Source: Lepisosteus oculatus (Eukaryota > Chordata > Actinopteri > Semionotiformes > Lepisosteidae). From it: a DNA stretch of 64,000 bases. A model generated the notes under the pieces. It saw only the letters and a program-made list of their open reading frames with translations. It was not told where the DNA came from and ran no database searches. The position numbers were made by a program, and so were the translations under genes. Of the stretch, positions 1 through 10,401 are shown one piece after another; within the stretch, counting starts at the first letter, position 1, and each line of letters opens with the position of its first letter. The stretch spans positions 564,001-628,000 of the forward strand of contig NW_027168298.1 of NCBI RefSeq assembly GCF_040954835.1. The letters run 5' to 3'.

Positions 1-36
1 CTCCATCTTGTGGTCGTTGTTGGTAATGTCTTCTTA

Positions 37-110
37 TAGATAGATACTTTATTGATCCCGTGAGGGAAATTGCAGTGCAACAGCAGCTTAACACACACAA
101 CACAGCCACA
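37..110 (-). mobile_element. 3' tail of an RTE/Rex3-like LINE
   Basis: Read on the minus strand this ends in GGGATCAATAAAGTATCTATC, the kind of AATAAA-containing, ATCT-repeat 3' end typical of Rex3/RTE LINEs in fish. Only the tail is present and no reverse-transcriptase frame is seen. It lies just outside the first tandem unit. The family call rests on remembered consensus ends and not on a search. Confidence 0.4.
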
Positions 111-124
111 GTGTAACGAATTAT

Positions 125-168
125 ATAATAATAGTACAATACTGTATATATACTGTATATATATATAT
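125..168. repeat. TA-rich microsatellite at the unit junction
   Basis: Alternating TA tract with a TACTGTATA motif. The same tract recurs at every unit junction (near 4655, 9165, 15175, 19683, 21776 and 26288) with a different length each time, so it is the fastest-changing part of the array. Confidence 0.65.
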
Positions 169-438
169 GAAACAGAAATAGAAACAGAAACAGGAATCGC
201 TTACTCACCTGGAGAATCTCTGTAGGAATATATAGCATTTATCAATGGAAATAAAAGCTGCTTTAATACAGTGCATGTTCAAACTCAAACCCTCAGCTGC
301 TGTTCTTGTTTGTTTTGGGACAAATTGCAACTGAGCATCGCATGAGCCGTTACGTACCCTTATCTGTTTGGCAATTTCAAGGGAGGAGTTAGGTCAGAAT
401 GGGTAGGCTGCAAAACAACAAGTAAAGATTTATTCCAA

Positions 439-505
439 GATGAAACATTGTGGCGGTTTTCTTATCTTTTCAGCATGGACTCAACTTTTACGTGTTCCTT
501 ATATG
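439..505 (+). repeat. Penelope-like repeat piece (unit copy a)
   Basis: Contains GATGAAACATTGTGG, a pyrimidine tract ending CTTTTCAGCATGGA, and a diverged tail. It is the most diverged of three related pieces in each unit. The same piece sits at the same place in U2-U7 (for example 4951, 9466, 15464). No protein is encoded. Confidence 0.45.
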
Positions 506-935
506 CTATATATGTATATATTAGCACCAATGTCGTTCTTAAAAACTAACATGAAATTGTCAGGGACATTCAGCTATATACAAAGACGAGACAGACAAAG
601 TAATAATTCTGTATTAACGTGGCCTACATATTGACGCAATGATCGAACTAACTGACATGTTCTGATTCAGATCCCCTGCAGTTCATGCCAATTAGAACAA
701 TAGCAATGCTGAGTCCTCCCCACCCTACTGAGCACAAATTCAGCTGCTCTCCAGTTCTGTTCTGCATGTTTTTTCATTGCAATTGAGCTCGGAGCTGGAG
801 ATGATCTCCATACAGTTCTGTGTTAACTAGCCCGCACTTGCGTGCTAATTTACAGGTTGTGGCAGATGATTTTCTATAGTTCATATACATGACGGCAACC
901 TGTTACCGAGGAACCTGAGAGGTTTAAAAGCCTCA

Positions 936-1008
936 CGAGCCAGGCAGGACTCGAACCTACAATCTTCTGATCCGAAGTCAGACGCGTTATCCATTACGCC
1001 ACTGGCCC
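936..1008 (-). tRNA. tRNA-Arg(TCG), unit U1
   Basis: 73 nt, no encoded CCA. The anticodon loop reads CTTCGGA, so the anticodon is TCG and it decodes CGA. The acceptor stem GGGCCAG pairs with CTGGCTC, using one G-T pair. D and T arms are normal, with the T loop TTCGAGT. A TTTT Pol III stop lies about 6 nt downstream on the minus strand. It is close to vertebrate tRNA-Arg(ACG) and differs from the 38168 paralogue mainly at anticodon position 34. This looks like a working copy. Confidence 0.93.
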
Positions 1009-1261
1009 ATAGAACATGCCCTTGCACTCCACCACAGAGAGCTCTACACTGCTACTAGTAGTACACCTCCCCATCTAAATTTTCACAGCAAGAAACTTGT
1101 GTTTCCTACTATTTTTATCAGGTTTAAAATATCATCTCCTTAAAACAGAAAAAGTGTTGATGTGTCGTGCTGAAATTCCGATTGATTTTGAATTCAAAGA
1201 AAAAACGTTTTCTTCCAAAACACTGTGAAATTGTCACATCTTGCAGACAATAGGTGTATTC

Positions 1262-1440
1262 CATGTTGAAAAGAGAAAAAAGAAAACAATGGAGCCTTTT
1301 ACAGGTGTGAGGCTTCTTCAGGTGTGAGAAGACCTCACGGCCGAAACGTTGTGTTTCCTTTCTTCTCTTTTCAGCATGCAATAAACCTATTACTTGTTCC
1401 TTTGCAGCCGAGGCATGCTGACATAGCTACCCAGCTGAAC
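1262..1440 (+). repeat. Penelope-like inverted repeat piece (unit copy b)
   Basis: The left side (AAAGAGAAAAAAGAAAAC) is the inverse of the right side (GTTTCCTTTCTTCTCTTTTCAG), with CTTCAGGTGTGAG between and GGCCGAAACG in the right arm. The tail AATAAACCTATTACTTG follows. Copies recur in U2, U4, U6 and U7. In U3 the LTR is inserted at the end of its TTTTCAG, and in U5 a deletion begins close to its left end. The same element in cleaner form is at 52458. Confidence 0.55.
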
Positions 1441-1884
1441 ATCTTGCAGACTCTACAGTACTTCTCTCCTGTAGAAGTAAAGCAGGGCTTGCTGGGTGAG
1501 CTTTTGCTCCGGTAAATTAGGTCACGTGTCATGTTAAATCACTTCTTCTAAACACAACATTTGCTGGTGCTAGCTTTCCCCATGAAAAGAGACATTTCCC
1601 TTACAGTACATGACATATCGTTTTTATTCTATCAATAAGTATAGAAATTAAACAAAAGAAAAAATGTTGTTGCCAAAGAATGCACAGCTCTGTCGCCTTG
1701 GGGAGGTGTCAAGGGCATTGAGCTCCTTGGACATGAAAAGTGCCCGATAAATGCCATTTCTCATCATTTCTCTTGGCGTCAGTTCTGCTATTAAATGGGA
1801 CGGAGGCAACGGGCTCAGAGAGCAGGTTAAGTGCACACCGAACGCAGATGTGTCCAAGTGTCTGTAAAAGCGCGGTGCTCCGCT

Positions 1885-1958
1885 GGCGCTGTTCCCTAGT
1901 GGCTTAAAGTGCCCGCCTAGTAAGCAGGCGATCCTGGGTCTGAATACCAGCGGTGCCT
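1885..1958 (+). pseudogene. Degenerate tRNA-Thr(AGT), unit U1
   Basis: 74 nt with an intact acceptor stem (GGCGCTG with CGGTGCC) and a CTAGTAA loop, so the anticodon is AGT. The D arm is broken: CCCT cannot pair with AAGT, and box A is lost. The anticodon stem has a C-A mismatch. The T loop is TCTGAAT where TTCGAAT is expected, and a T-stem pair is lost. No TTTT stop follows closely. Every unit carries the same defects, so the gene was already defective when the unit was amplified. Confidence 0.8.
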
Positions 1959-2201
1959 CTCTCCGTGTCTTGTTGTGCCGAATGTATCATTTCAGACAAA
2001 CATGTACAGCTTGGTTCAGTTTAATGCAAGAATTCATTTCCTTTCTGGAATAACTTGTTTTTGAAGAAATCCATACAGCTTGTGAAAGATGAAATCCATT
2101 TCTTGGTTGTCAGTGGAAAAAGATTGCCGGCTGCAAGAAGCGCAAGTGATTGTTTTCTTTGACCATAAACCTGCAAATGTAGGGAGCACAAGCGGCCGTC
2201 A

Positions 2202-2207
2202 GTCTCT

Positions 2208-2268
<61 letters not shown>

Positions 2269-2275
2269 AGGGACG
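2202..2275 (+). tRNA. tRNA-Asn(GTT), unit U1
   Basis: 74 nt. The loop is CTGTTAA, so the anticodon is GTT. All four stems pair. It is practically identical to vertebrate tRNA-Asn, except that the T loop is TTCAAGC where TTCGAGC is usual. A TTTTT Pol III stop starts about 10 nt downstream. This is one of only two fully clean Asn copies in the array; the other is at 23833. Confidence 0.95.
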
Positions 2276-2324
2276 CATGTCTCCGTTTTTCCAATGTAAA
2301 CATCATCACCGCTAAAGAAGATGG

Positions 2325-2430
2325 CGCAGAAGGCTCCACAGTCGAAACGTTGTGCTTCTTTTCTTCTCTTTTCAGCATGGAGTAAACCTTTGCTTGATCG
2401 TTTGCAGCCTACGCATGCTGACACAGCTAC
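2325..2430 (+). repeat. Penelope-like repeat piece (unit copy c)
   Basis: GGCTCCACAGTCGAAACG is followed by a C/T-rich tract ending TTTTCAGCATGGA and the tail GTAAACCTTTGCTTG, then CCTACGCATGCTGACAC. The order is the same as in the 1262 and 52514 copies. Present after the Asn gene in every unit that keeps it, including U7. It is noncoding. Confidence 0.5.
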
Positions 2431-3108
2431 CTTTCTCTTAACGCGCCTCAATCATTATTCACCAAAACCATCAGCAGAATGTGTCGCCTTTGTGGTGATG
2501 TCACTCCTCTGCTTCACAAATGTCCTTAGTGACGGACCATTTCTTTCTGCCATTTTTCCGGAGCGGTTATTGATTGCTCCATCATTTCCCTCATACTTTC
2601 CATCCCTAGATTGAAAAAAAAAAACAGAAACAGGCTGACAGGACGACAATCAAATTGCAAAAACTCATCAAAGCACTCGATAGAGTATTTGAATCCACAA
2701 GTAGCTACGAGCAACTTTGTCCTGGCTTGCATGAAAGTCGGAAAATGTCAAAAAGAAAAAGATGGTGGCTTTTTCATATCTGTTCTTTTATTTTTAGTTC
2801 GTTGGCTCATCTGTCCATTGTCCTCCTGCCTGGCTCTTGACCTGTGACTGTCTGAACGCACACATTAGACTTTCAGGCGGGGGATTTGTCCTGAGCCTCT
2901 GTGAAAGACCCACCCACCCCCATAAATAACTGCTCTAGAAACACATGAATGCAAAACTAAACCACAGCTTAAAGAGGAGCTCCAACTCAGTGCCATACTA
3001 ATGTAAACGAAGTAATACTAAGACATGTTCTTATGGATTTGTCTTACCTTGAGATATGTAATTGGATTTCAGGATTAACTTCCTCATTCAATGTACTGGT
3101 GATTCTTT

Positions 3109-3174
3109 GCCTGGTCAGTACCTGGGTGGGAGACCTCCAGCGAACAATTAAGCTTACTGCTGGAAGTGGTGTTA
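3109..3174 (+). repeat. 5S-rRNA-derived SINE scrap
   Basis: GCCTGGTCAGTACCTGGGTG then GGAGACCTCC matches the 3' half of the 5S rRNA internal promoter. It is followed by a tract (GCTGGAAGTGGTGTTA) shared with the longer SINE at 43168. The 5' half is missing. Copies sit at 7622, 13622, 18133 and 24740; U5 and U7 lack it. Confidence 0.65.
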
Positions 3175-3289
3175 AGAGACTCTTAGGATCTTCCAGAGGT
3201 GTCTGTCCAATAGCACTAGTTGCCTTAGAGCTGGCTCAAACATTGCTCAAGAGTCTACCTTTCACAGATGCGCAAAGATGAATGATGGG

Positions 3290-3811
3290 GGTGCACGCTT
3301 CAAGGAGCCTTCCAACTGTAGGGACCGATTAGAGACGATCCGTAGCATGTGTTCGTTTCCATATACGCCCCGTGTCTCAACGGTAGGACAGAGAAAAATA
3401 CTGCCTCGACACGTAACAGCGTTATATTAAACCGCAGGACTTGAGGGCTGTTTTGTTTGAATGTTCAAGGCATTGGTAAGAGCGTAGGTCAAGGGCCATT
3501 GGTGCATCTCCTGTAACTGGAGTAAAAATGCTATTCAAAGTGCAGTGACTAAAATCGTCGTCCACATGTCTCCGTTGTTGATTGCTTTCTGTCTAAGAAC
3601 GTTCTGTTTTCATGTCCGAACGGGGAGACTTTATCATTCCAACTTGAAGCCACCCTTAAGTCCTCTGAGGTGTGTGTGTGTGTGCTTGCACGTATGGCGT
3701 AAAAGGTTTCTTAAACGGAGAGCGAACTTGAAAAAAGTTGCCTCCGCTGCCGCCGCCGCCTCGCACTCCCTGTTCGATTGTAGCAAGAAGGCAGCGGCCG
3801 CGGCGCTTGCT
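3290..3811 (+). repeat. Conserved 5' flank of the Ser-type tRNA genes
   Basis: Starts near GATGGGGGTGCACGCTTC and runs to the tRNA through a GGGGAGACTTTATCATT motif, a GT microsatellite and a GCCGCCGCC tract. Diverged versions precede every Ser-type gene here: 32795-33336, 36605-37130, 40765-41289, 42210-42771 and 57685-58210, and on the minus strand 55575-56130. It marks one duplicated ancestor. No protein is supported in it. Confidence 0.75.
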
Positions 3812-3893
3812 GTAGTCGTGGCCGAGTGGTTAAGGTGACGGACTTGAAATCCGTTGGGGTCTCCCCGCGCAGGTTCAAATCCTGCCGACTATG
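3812..3893 (+). tRNA. tRNA-Ser(TGA), unit U1
   Basis: 82 nt class II tRNA with a long variable arm (TGGGGTCTCCCCG). The loop is CTTGAAA, so the anticodon is TGA. The anticodon stem ACGGA/TCCGT is perfect. The acceptor stem GTAGTCG/CGACTAT has a closing G-T pair because the last base changed from C; the other units have CGACTAC. The T loop is TTCAAAT. The first TTTT lies about 57 nt downstream. Confidence 0.92.
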
Positions 3894-5447
3894 GCGTCCT
3901 TTGCATTTGGTTGCGTGCGTGCGTGTAAAAGGACCAGCGCCGTTTCGTTTTCGCTGGGACCTTTAACACTCTAAATCGCCTGGACCCGCAGCCTGTGAAA
4001 TCGATTCTTCAGCACCCACGAAGGACGCTTTGCCGCTGGACACAGATAACGATGCTTTTCTGCAACGAGCTTTCCAGCTGAATTTTCTCGGCAGCTCCGT
4101 ACTGAACCTGTTCTCCATTGCAACATAGCGGAGGCTCGTCACGTCTATAGCAAGGCTGTGTAGGACCGCATACGCCACAGTGACTTGTACACAGACCACA
4201 TGAAAGGCAAGCAAAATACACTTTTAAAATTCCAAAGACTCACAAGGTCAGAGAAACAGCGATGACCTGAACAGATCTGTTACAGAAGTCTAGGTTGACC
4301 TTTTTAGAGCTGTAATTGCATTTTTGTTTAATAGAAGATCAAATCTACTCGCATGTACCAGCACCTTACAGTTTATTGATGTTAATTCTGTTTAAGTAAT
4401 AAGATTGCTAACGATGTTGGACTTTAGCCGGTGTTTTTTAGAACAAATTGCTTACACTTCTGTAAGGAATACGCAGTACGTGCCTTTGTCAGTCATTGCT
4501 CACCATACCTGTAACTTTCTTATTTAACTCACTTCCTCAAATGGTGAAGGTCCACAAACATAAATGAAAAAAAAACCCTTGTTGTAGATGAGGTGCACAA
4601 AAAAGCAGCCCCTGATAGTGTATAACACATTTATACTATTGCAGAGACACATGTAACATATATATACTGTATATATATATGAAACAGAAATAGAAACAGA
4701 AACAGGAATCGCTTACTCACCTGGAGAATCTCTGTAGGAATATCTAGCATTTATCAATGGAAATAAAAGCTGCTTTAATACAGTGCATGTTCAAACTCAA
4801 ACCCTCAGCTGCTGTTCTTGTTTGTTTTGGGACAAATTGCAACTGAGCATCGCATGAGCCGTTACGTACCCTTATCTGTTAGGGAATTTCAAGGGAGGAG
4901 TTAGGTCAGAATGGGTAGGCTGCAAAACAACAAGTAAAGATTTATTCCAAGATGAAATGTTGTGGCGGTTTTCTTATCTTTTCAGCATGGACTAAACTTT
5001 TACGTGTTCCTTATATGCTATATATGTATATATTAGCACCAATGTCGTTCTTAAAAACTAACATGAAATTGTCAGGGACATTCAGCTATATACAAAGACG
5101 AGACAGACAAAGTAATAATTCTGTATTAACTTGGCCTACATACTGACGCAATGATCGAACTAACTGACATGTTCTGATTCAGATCCCCTGCAGTTCATGC
5201 CAATTAGAACAATAGCAATGCTGAGTCCTCCCCACCCTACTGAGCACAAATTCATCTGCTCTCCAGTTCTTTTCTGCATGTTTTTTCATTGCAATTGAGC
5301 TCGGAGCTGGAGATGATCTCCATACAGTTCTGTGTTCACCAGCCCGCACTTGCGTGCTAATTTACGGGTTGTGGCAAATGCTTTTCTATAGTTCATATAC
5401 ATGACGGCAACCTGTTACCGAGGAACCTGAGAGGTTTAAAAGCCTCA

Positions 5448-5520
5448 CGAGCCAGGCAGGACTCGAACCTACAATCTTCTAATCCGAAGTCAGACGCGTT
5501 ATCCATTACGCCACTGGCCC
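5448..5520 (-). tRNA. tRNA-Arg(TCG), unit U2
   Basis: 73 nt. Same as the U1 copy except that one anticodon-stem base is changed, giving a G-T pair in place of G-C on the 3' side. Anticodon TCG is intact, and the TTTT stop follows on the minus strand. Likely still functional. Confidence 0.9.
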
Positions 5521-6396
5521 ATAGAACATGCGCTTGCACTCCACCACAGAGAGCTCTACACTGCTACTAGTAGTACACTTCCCCATCTAAATTTTCACAG
5601 CAAGAAACTTGTGTTTCCTACTATTTTTATCAGGTTTAAAATATCATCTCCTTAAAACAGAAAAAGTGTTGATGTGTCGTGCTGAAATTCCGATTGATTT
5701 TGAATTCAAAGAAAAAAGGTTTTCTTCCAAAACACCATGAAATTGTCACATCTTGCAGACAATAGGTGTATTCCATGTTGAAAAGAGAAGAAAGAAAACC
5801 ATGGAGCCTTTTACAGGTGTGAGGCTTCTTCAGGTGTGAGAAGACCTCACAGTCGAAACGCTGTGTTTCCGTTCTTCTCTTTTCAGCATGCAATAAACCT
5901 AGTACTTGTTCCTTTGCAGCCGAGGCATGCTGACGTAGCTACCCAGCTGAACATCTTGCAGACTCTACAGTACTTCTCTCCTGTAGAAGTAAAGCAGGGC
6001 TTGCTGGGTGAGCTTTTGCTCCGGTAAATTAGGTCACGTGTCATGTTAAATCACTTCTTCTAAACACAACATTTGCTGGTGCTAGCTTTCCCCATGAAAA
6101 GAGACATTTCCCTTACAGTACATGACATATCATTTTTATTCTATCAATAAGTATAGAAATTAAACAAAAGAAAAAATGGTGTCGCCAAAGAATGCACAGC
6201 TCTGTCGCCTTGTGGAGGTGTCAAGGGCATTGAGCTCCTTGGACATGAAAAGTGCCCGATAAATGCCATTTCTCATCATTTCTCTTGGCGTCAGTTCTGC
6301 TATTAAATGGGACGGAGGCAACGGGCTCAGAGAGCAGGTTAAGTGCACACCGAACGCAGATGTGTCCAAGTGTCTGTAAAAGCGCGGTGCTCCGCT

Positions 6397-6470
6397 GGCG
6401 CTGTTCCCTAGTGGCTTAAAGTGCCCGCCTAGTAAGCAGGCGATCCTGGGTCTGAATACCAGCGGTGCCT
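6397..6470 (+). pseudogene. Degenerate tRNA-Thr(AGT), unit U2
   Basis: Has the same D-arm, anticodon-stem and T-loop defects as the copy at 1885. Anticodon AGT is still readable. Confidence 0.78.
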
Positions 6471-6713
6471 CTCTCCGTGTCTTGTTGTGCCGAATGTCTC
6501 ATTTCAGACAAACATGTACAGCTTGGTTCAGTTTAATGCAAGAATTCATTTCCTTTCTGGAATAACTTGTTTTTGAAGAAATCCATACAGCTTGTGAAAG
6601 ATGAAATCCATTTCTTGGTTGTCAGTGGAAAAAGATTGCCGGCTGCAAGAAGCGCAAGTGATTGTTTTCTTTGACCATAAACCTGCAAATGTAGGGAACA
6701 CAAGCGGCCGTCA

Positions 6714-6745
6714 GTCTCTGTGGCGCAATCGGTTAGCGCGTTCAA

Positions 6746-6780
<35 letters not shown>

Positions 6781-6787
6781 AGGGACG
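6714..6787 (+). tRNA. tRNA-Asn(GTT), unit U2, damaged anticodon stem
   Basis: 74 nt with anticodon GTT and a TTTTT stop. Two neighbouring G-to-A changes turn the 5' anticodon stem TTCGG into TTCAA, which leaves two A-C mismatches next to the loop. The rest of the gene is intact. It may be transcribed but should fold poorly. Confidence 0.75.
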
Positions 6788-8324
6788 CATGTCTCCGTTT
6801 TTCCAATGTAAACATCATCACCGCTAAAGAAGATGGCGCAGAAGGCTCCACAGTCGAAACGTTGTGCTTCTTTTCTTCTCTTTTCAGCATGGAGTAAACC
6901 TTTGCTTGATCGTTTGCAGCCTACGCATGCTGACACAGCTACCTTTCTCTTAACGCGCCTCAATCATTATTCACCAAAACCATCAGCAGAATGTGTCGCC
7001 TTTGTGGTGATGTCACTCCTCTGCTTCACAAATGTCCTTAGTGACGGACCATTTCTTTCTGCCATTTTTCCGGAGCGGTTATTGATTGCTCCATCATTTC
7101 CCTCATACTTTCCATCCCTAGATTGAAAAAAAAAAAACAGAAACAGGCTGACAGGACGACAATCAAATTGCAAAAACTCATCAAAGCACTCGATAGAGTA
7201 TTTGAATCCACAAGTAGCTACGAGCAACTTTGTCCTGGCTTGCATGAAAGTCGGAAAATGTCAAAAAGAAAAAGATGGTGGCTTTTTCATATTTGTTCTT
7301 TCATTTTTAGTTCGTTGGCTCTTCTGTCCATTGTACTCCTGCCTGGCTCTTGACCTGTGACTGTCTGAACGCACACATTAGACTTTCAGGCGGGGGATTT
7401 GTCCTGAGCCTCTGTGAAAGACCCACCCACCCCCATAAATAACTGCTCTAGAAACACATGAATGCAAAACTAAACCACAGCTTAAAGAGGAGCTCCAACT
7501 CAGTGCCATACTAATGTAAACAAAGTAATACTAAGACATGTTCTTATGGATTTGTCTTACCTTGAGATATGTAATTGGATTTCAGGATTAACTTCCTCAT
7601 TCAATGTAGTGGTGATTCTTTGCCTGGTCAGTACCTGGGTGGGAGACCTCCAGCGAACAATTAAGCTTGCTGCTGGAAGTGGTGTTAAGAGACTCTTAGG
7701 ATCTTCCAGAGGTCTCTGTCCAATAGCACTAGTTGCCTTAGAGCTGGCTCAAACATTGCTCAAGAGTCTACCTTTCACAGATGCGCAAAGATGAATGATG
7801 GGGGTGCACTCTTCAAGGAGCCTTCCAACTGTAGGGACCGATTAGAGACGATCCGTAGCATGTGTTCGTTTCCATATACGCCCCGTGTCTCAACGGTAGG
7901 ACAGAGTCAAATACTGCCTCGACACGTAACAGCGTTATATTAAACCGCAGGACTTGAGGGCTGTTTTGTTTGAATGTTCAAGGCATTGGTAAGAGCGTAG
8001 GTCAAGGGCCATTGGTGCATCTCCTGTAACTGGAGCAAAAATGCTATTCAAAGTGCAGTGACTAAAATCGTCGTCCACATGTCTCCGTTGTTGATTGCTT
8101 TCTGTCTAAGAACGTTCTGTTTTCATGTCCGAACGGGGAGACTTTATCATTCCAACTTGAAGCCACCCTTAAGTCCTCTAAGGTGTGTGTGTGTGTGCTT
8201 GCACGTATGGCGTAAAAGGTTTCTTAAACGGAGAGCGAACTTGAAAAAAGTTGCCTCCGCTGCCGCCGCCGCCTCGCACTCCCTGTTCGATTGTAGCAAG
8301 AAGGCAGCGGCCGCGGCGCTCGCT

Positions 8325-8406
8325 GTAGTCGTGGCCGAGTGGTTAAGGTGACGGACTTGAAATCCGTTGGGGTCTCCCTGCGCAGGTTCAAATCCTGCCG
8401 ACTACG
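8325..8406 (+). tRNA. tRNA-Ser(TGA), unit U2
   Basis: 82 nt. Acceptor stem GTAGTCG/CGACTAC is perfect and the anticodon is TGA. One C-to-T change in the variable arm (CTCCCTGCG) gives a G-T pair. One of the best-preserved Ser copies. Confidence 0.93.
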
Positions 8407-9962
8407 GCGTCCTTTGCATTTGGTTGCGTGCGTGTAAAAGGACCAGCGCCGTTTCGTTTTCGCTGGGACCTTTAACACTCTAAATCGCCTGGACCCGCAG
8501 CCTGTGAAATCGATTCTTCAGCACCCACGAAGGACGCTTTGCCGCTGGACACAGATACCGATGCTTTTCTGCAACGAGCTTTCCAGCTGAATTTTCTCGG
8601 CAGCTCCGTACTGAACCTGTTCTCCATTGCAACATAGCGGAGGCTCGTCACGTCTATAGCAAGGCTGTGTAGGACCGCATACGCCACAGTGACTTGTACA
8701 CAGACCACATGAAAGGCAAGCAAAATACACTTTTAAAATTCCAAAGACTCACAAGGTCAGAGGAACAGCGATGACCTGAACAGATCTGTTCCAGAAGTCT
8801 AGGTTGACCTTTTTAGAGCTGTAATTGCATTTTTGTTTAATAGAAGATCAAATCTACTCGCATGTACCAGCACCTTACAGTTTATTGATGTTAATTCTGT
8901 TTAAGTAATAAGATTGCTAACGATGTTGGACTTTAGCCGGTGTTTTTTAGAACAAATTGCTTACACTTCTGTAAGGAATACGCAGTACGTGCCTTTGTCA
9001 GTCATTGCTCACCATACCTGTAACTTTCTTATCTAACTCACTTCCTCAAATGGTGAAGGTCCACAAACATAAATGAAAAAAAAACCCTTGTTGTAGATGA
9101 GGTGCACAAAAAAGCAGCCCCTGATAGTGTATAACACATTTGTACTATTGCAGAGACACATGTAACATATATATATATACTGTATATATATATATGAAAC
9201 AGAAATAGAAACAGAAACAGGAATCGCTTACTCACCTGGAGAATCTCTGTAGGAATATCTAGCATTTATCAATGGAAATAAAAGCTGCTTTAATACAGTG
9301 CATGTTCAAACTCAAACCCTCAGCTGCTGTTCTTGTTTGTTTTGGGACAAATTGCAACTGAGCATCGCATGAGCCGTTACGTACCCTTATCTGTTAGGGA
9401 ATTTCAAGGGAGGAGTTAGGTCAGAATGGGTAGGCTGCAAAACAACAAGTAAAGATTTATTCCAAGATGAAACGTTGTGGCGGTTTTCTTATCTTTTCAG
9501 CATGGACTAAACTTTTACGTGTTCCTTATATGCTATATGTGTATCTATTAGCACCAATGTCGTTCTTAAAAACTAACATGAAATTGTCAGGGACATTCAG
9601 CTATATACAAAGACGAGACAGACAAAGTAATAATTCTGTATTAACGTGGCCTACATATTGACGCAATGATCGAACTAACTGACATGTTCTGATTCAGATC
9701 CCCTGCAGTTCATGCCAATTAGAACAATAGCAATGCTGAGTCCTCCCCACCCTACCGAGCACAAATTCAGCTGCTCTCCAGTTCTGTTCTGCATGTTTTT
9801 TCATTGCAATTGAGCTCGGAGCTGGAGATGATCTCCATACAGTTCTGTGTTCACTAGCCCGCACTTGCGTGCTAATTTACGGGTTGTGGCAAATGCTTTT
9901 CTATAGTTCATATACATGACGGCAACCTGTTACCGAGGAACCTGAGAGGTTTAAAAGCCTCA

Positions 9963-10035
9963 TGAGCCAGGCAGGACTCGAACCTACAATCTTCTGATCC
10001 GAAGTCAGACGCGTTATCCATTACGCCACTGGCCC
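9963..10035 (-). tRNA. tRNA-Arg(TCG), unit U3
   Basis: 73 nt. Only the discriminator base differs from U1 (A where the others have G). All stems and the TCG anticodon are intact, and the TTTT stop follows. Arginine tRNAs accept A or G at this position, so it is likely functional. Confidence 0.91.
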
Positions 10036-10401
10036 ATAGAACATGCACTTGCACTCCACCACAGAGAGCTCTACACTGCTACTAGTAGTACACTTCCCCA
10101 TCTAAATTTTCACAGCAAGAAACTTGTGTTTCCTACTATTTTTATCAGGTTTAAAATATCATCTCCTTAAAACAGAAAAAGTGTTGATGTGTCGTGCTGA
10201 AATTCCGATTGATTTTGAATTCAAAGAAAAAAGGTTTTCTTCCAAAACACCATGAAATTGTCACATCTTGCAGACAATAGGTTTATTCCATGTTGAAAAG
10301 AGAAGAAAGAAAACCATGGAGCCTTTAACAGGTGTGAGGCTTCTTCAGGTGTGAGAAGACCTCACAGTCGAAACGCTGTGGTTCCGTTCTTCTCTTTTCA
10401 G

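Larger units (their letters stand above)
169..4680 (+). repeat. Tandem tRNA unit U1 (4512 bp)
   Basis: First complete unit, counted from the GAAACAGAAATAG motif after the TA tract. Order: Arg(TCG) minus, degenerate Thr, Asn(GTT), 5S-SINE scrap, Ser(TGA). The stretches between genes (about 900 bp before Arg, 880 bp to Thr, 240 bp to Asn, 1.5 kb to Ser, 790 bp after it) contain only Penelope-like pieces and repeat DNA. The small open frames that recur in every unit run across tRNA genes and repeats and are not credible proteins. Confidence 0.95.
4681..9195 (+). repeat. Tandem tRNA unit U2 (4515 bp)
   Basis: Complete unit with the same order as U1. It shares CACCCACGAAGGACGC downstream of Ser with U1, where U3-U6 read CACGATGGACGC. 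It carries GTCAAATACTGCC like U4 and U6. Nothing else is seen between its genes. Confidence 0.95.

Noticed and set aside
2089-2385. A 98-residue open frame repeated in several units
   Set aside because: It runs straight through the tRNA-Asn gene and a repeat piece. Its recurrence follows from the tandem copying and does not indicate protein selection.
3668-3682. GT repeat as a regulatory element
   Set aside because: Length varies between units and nothing ties it to regulation.
3545-3838. A 97-residue frame with an alanine run in most units
   Set aside because: It spans the Ser flank, a GT microsatellite and a GCC repeat and ends inside tRNA-Ser.
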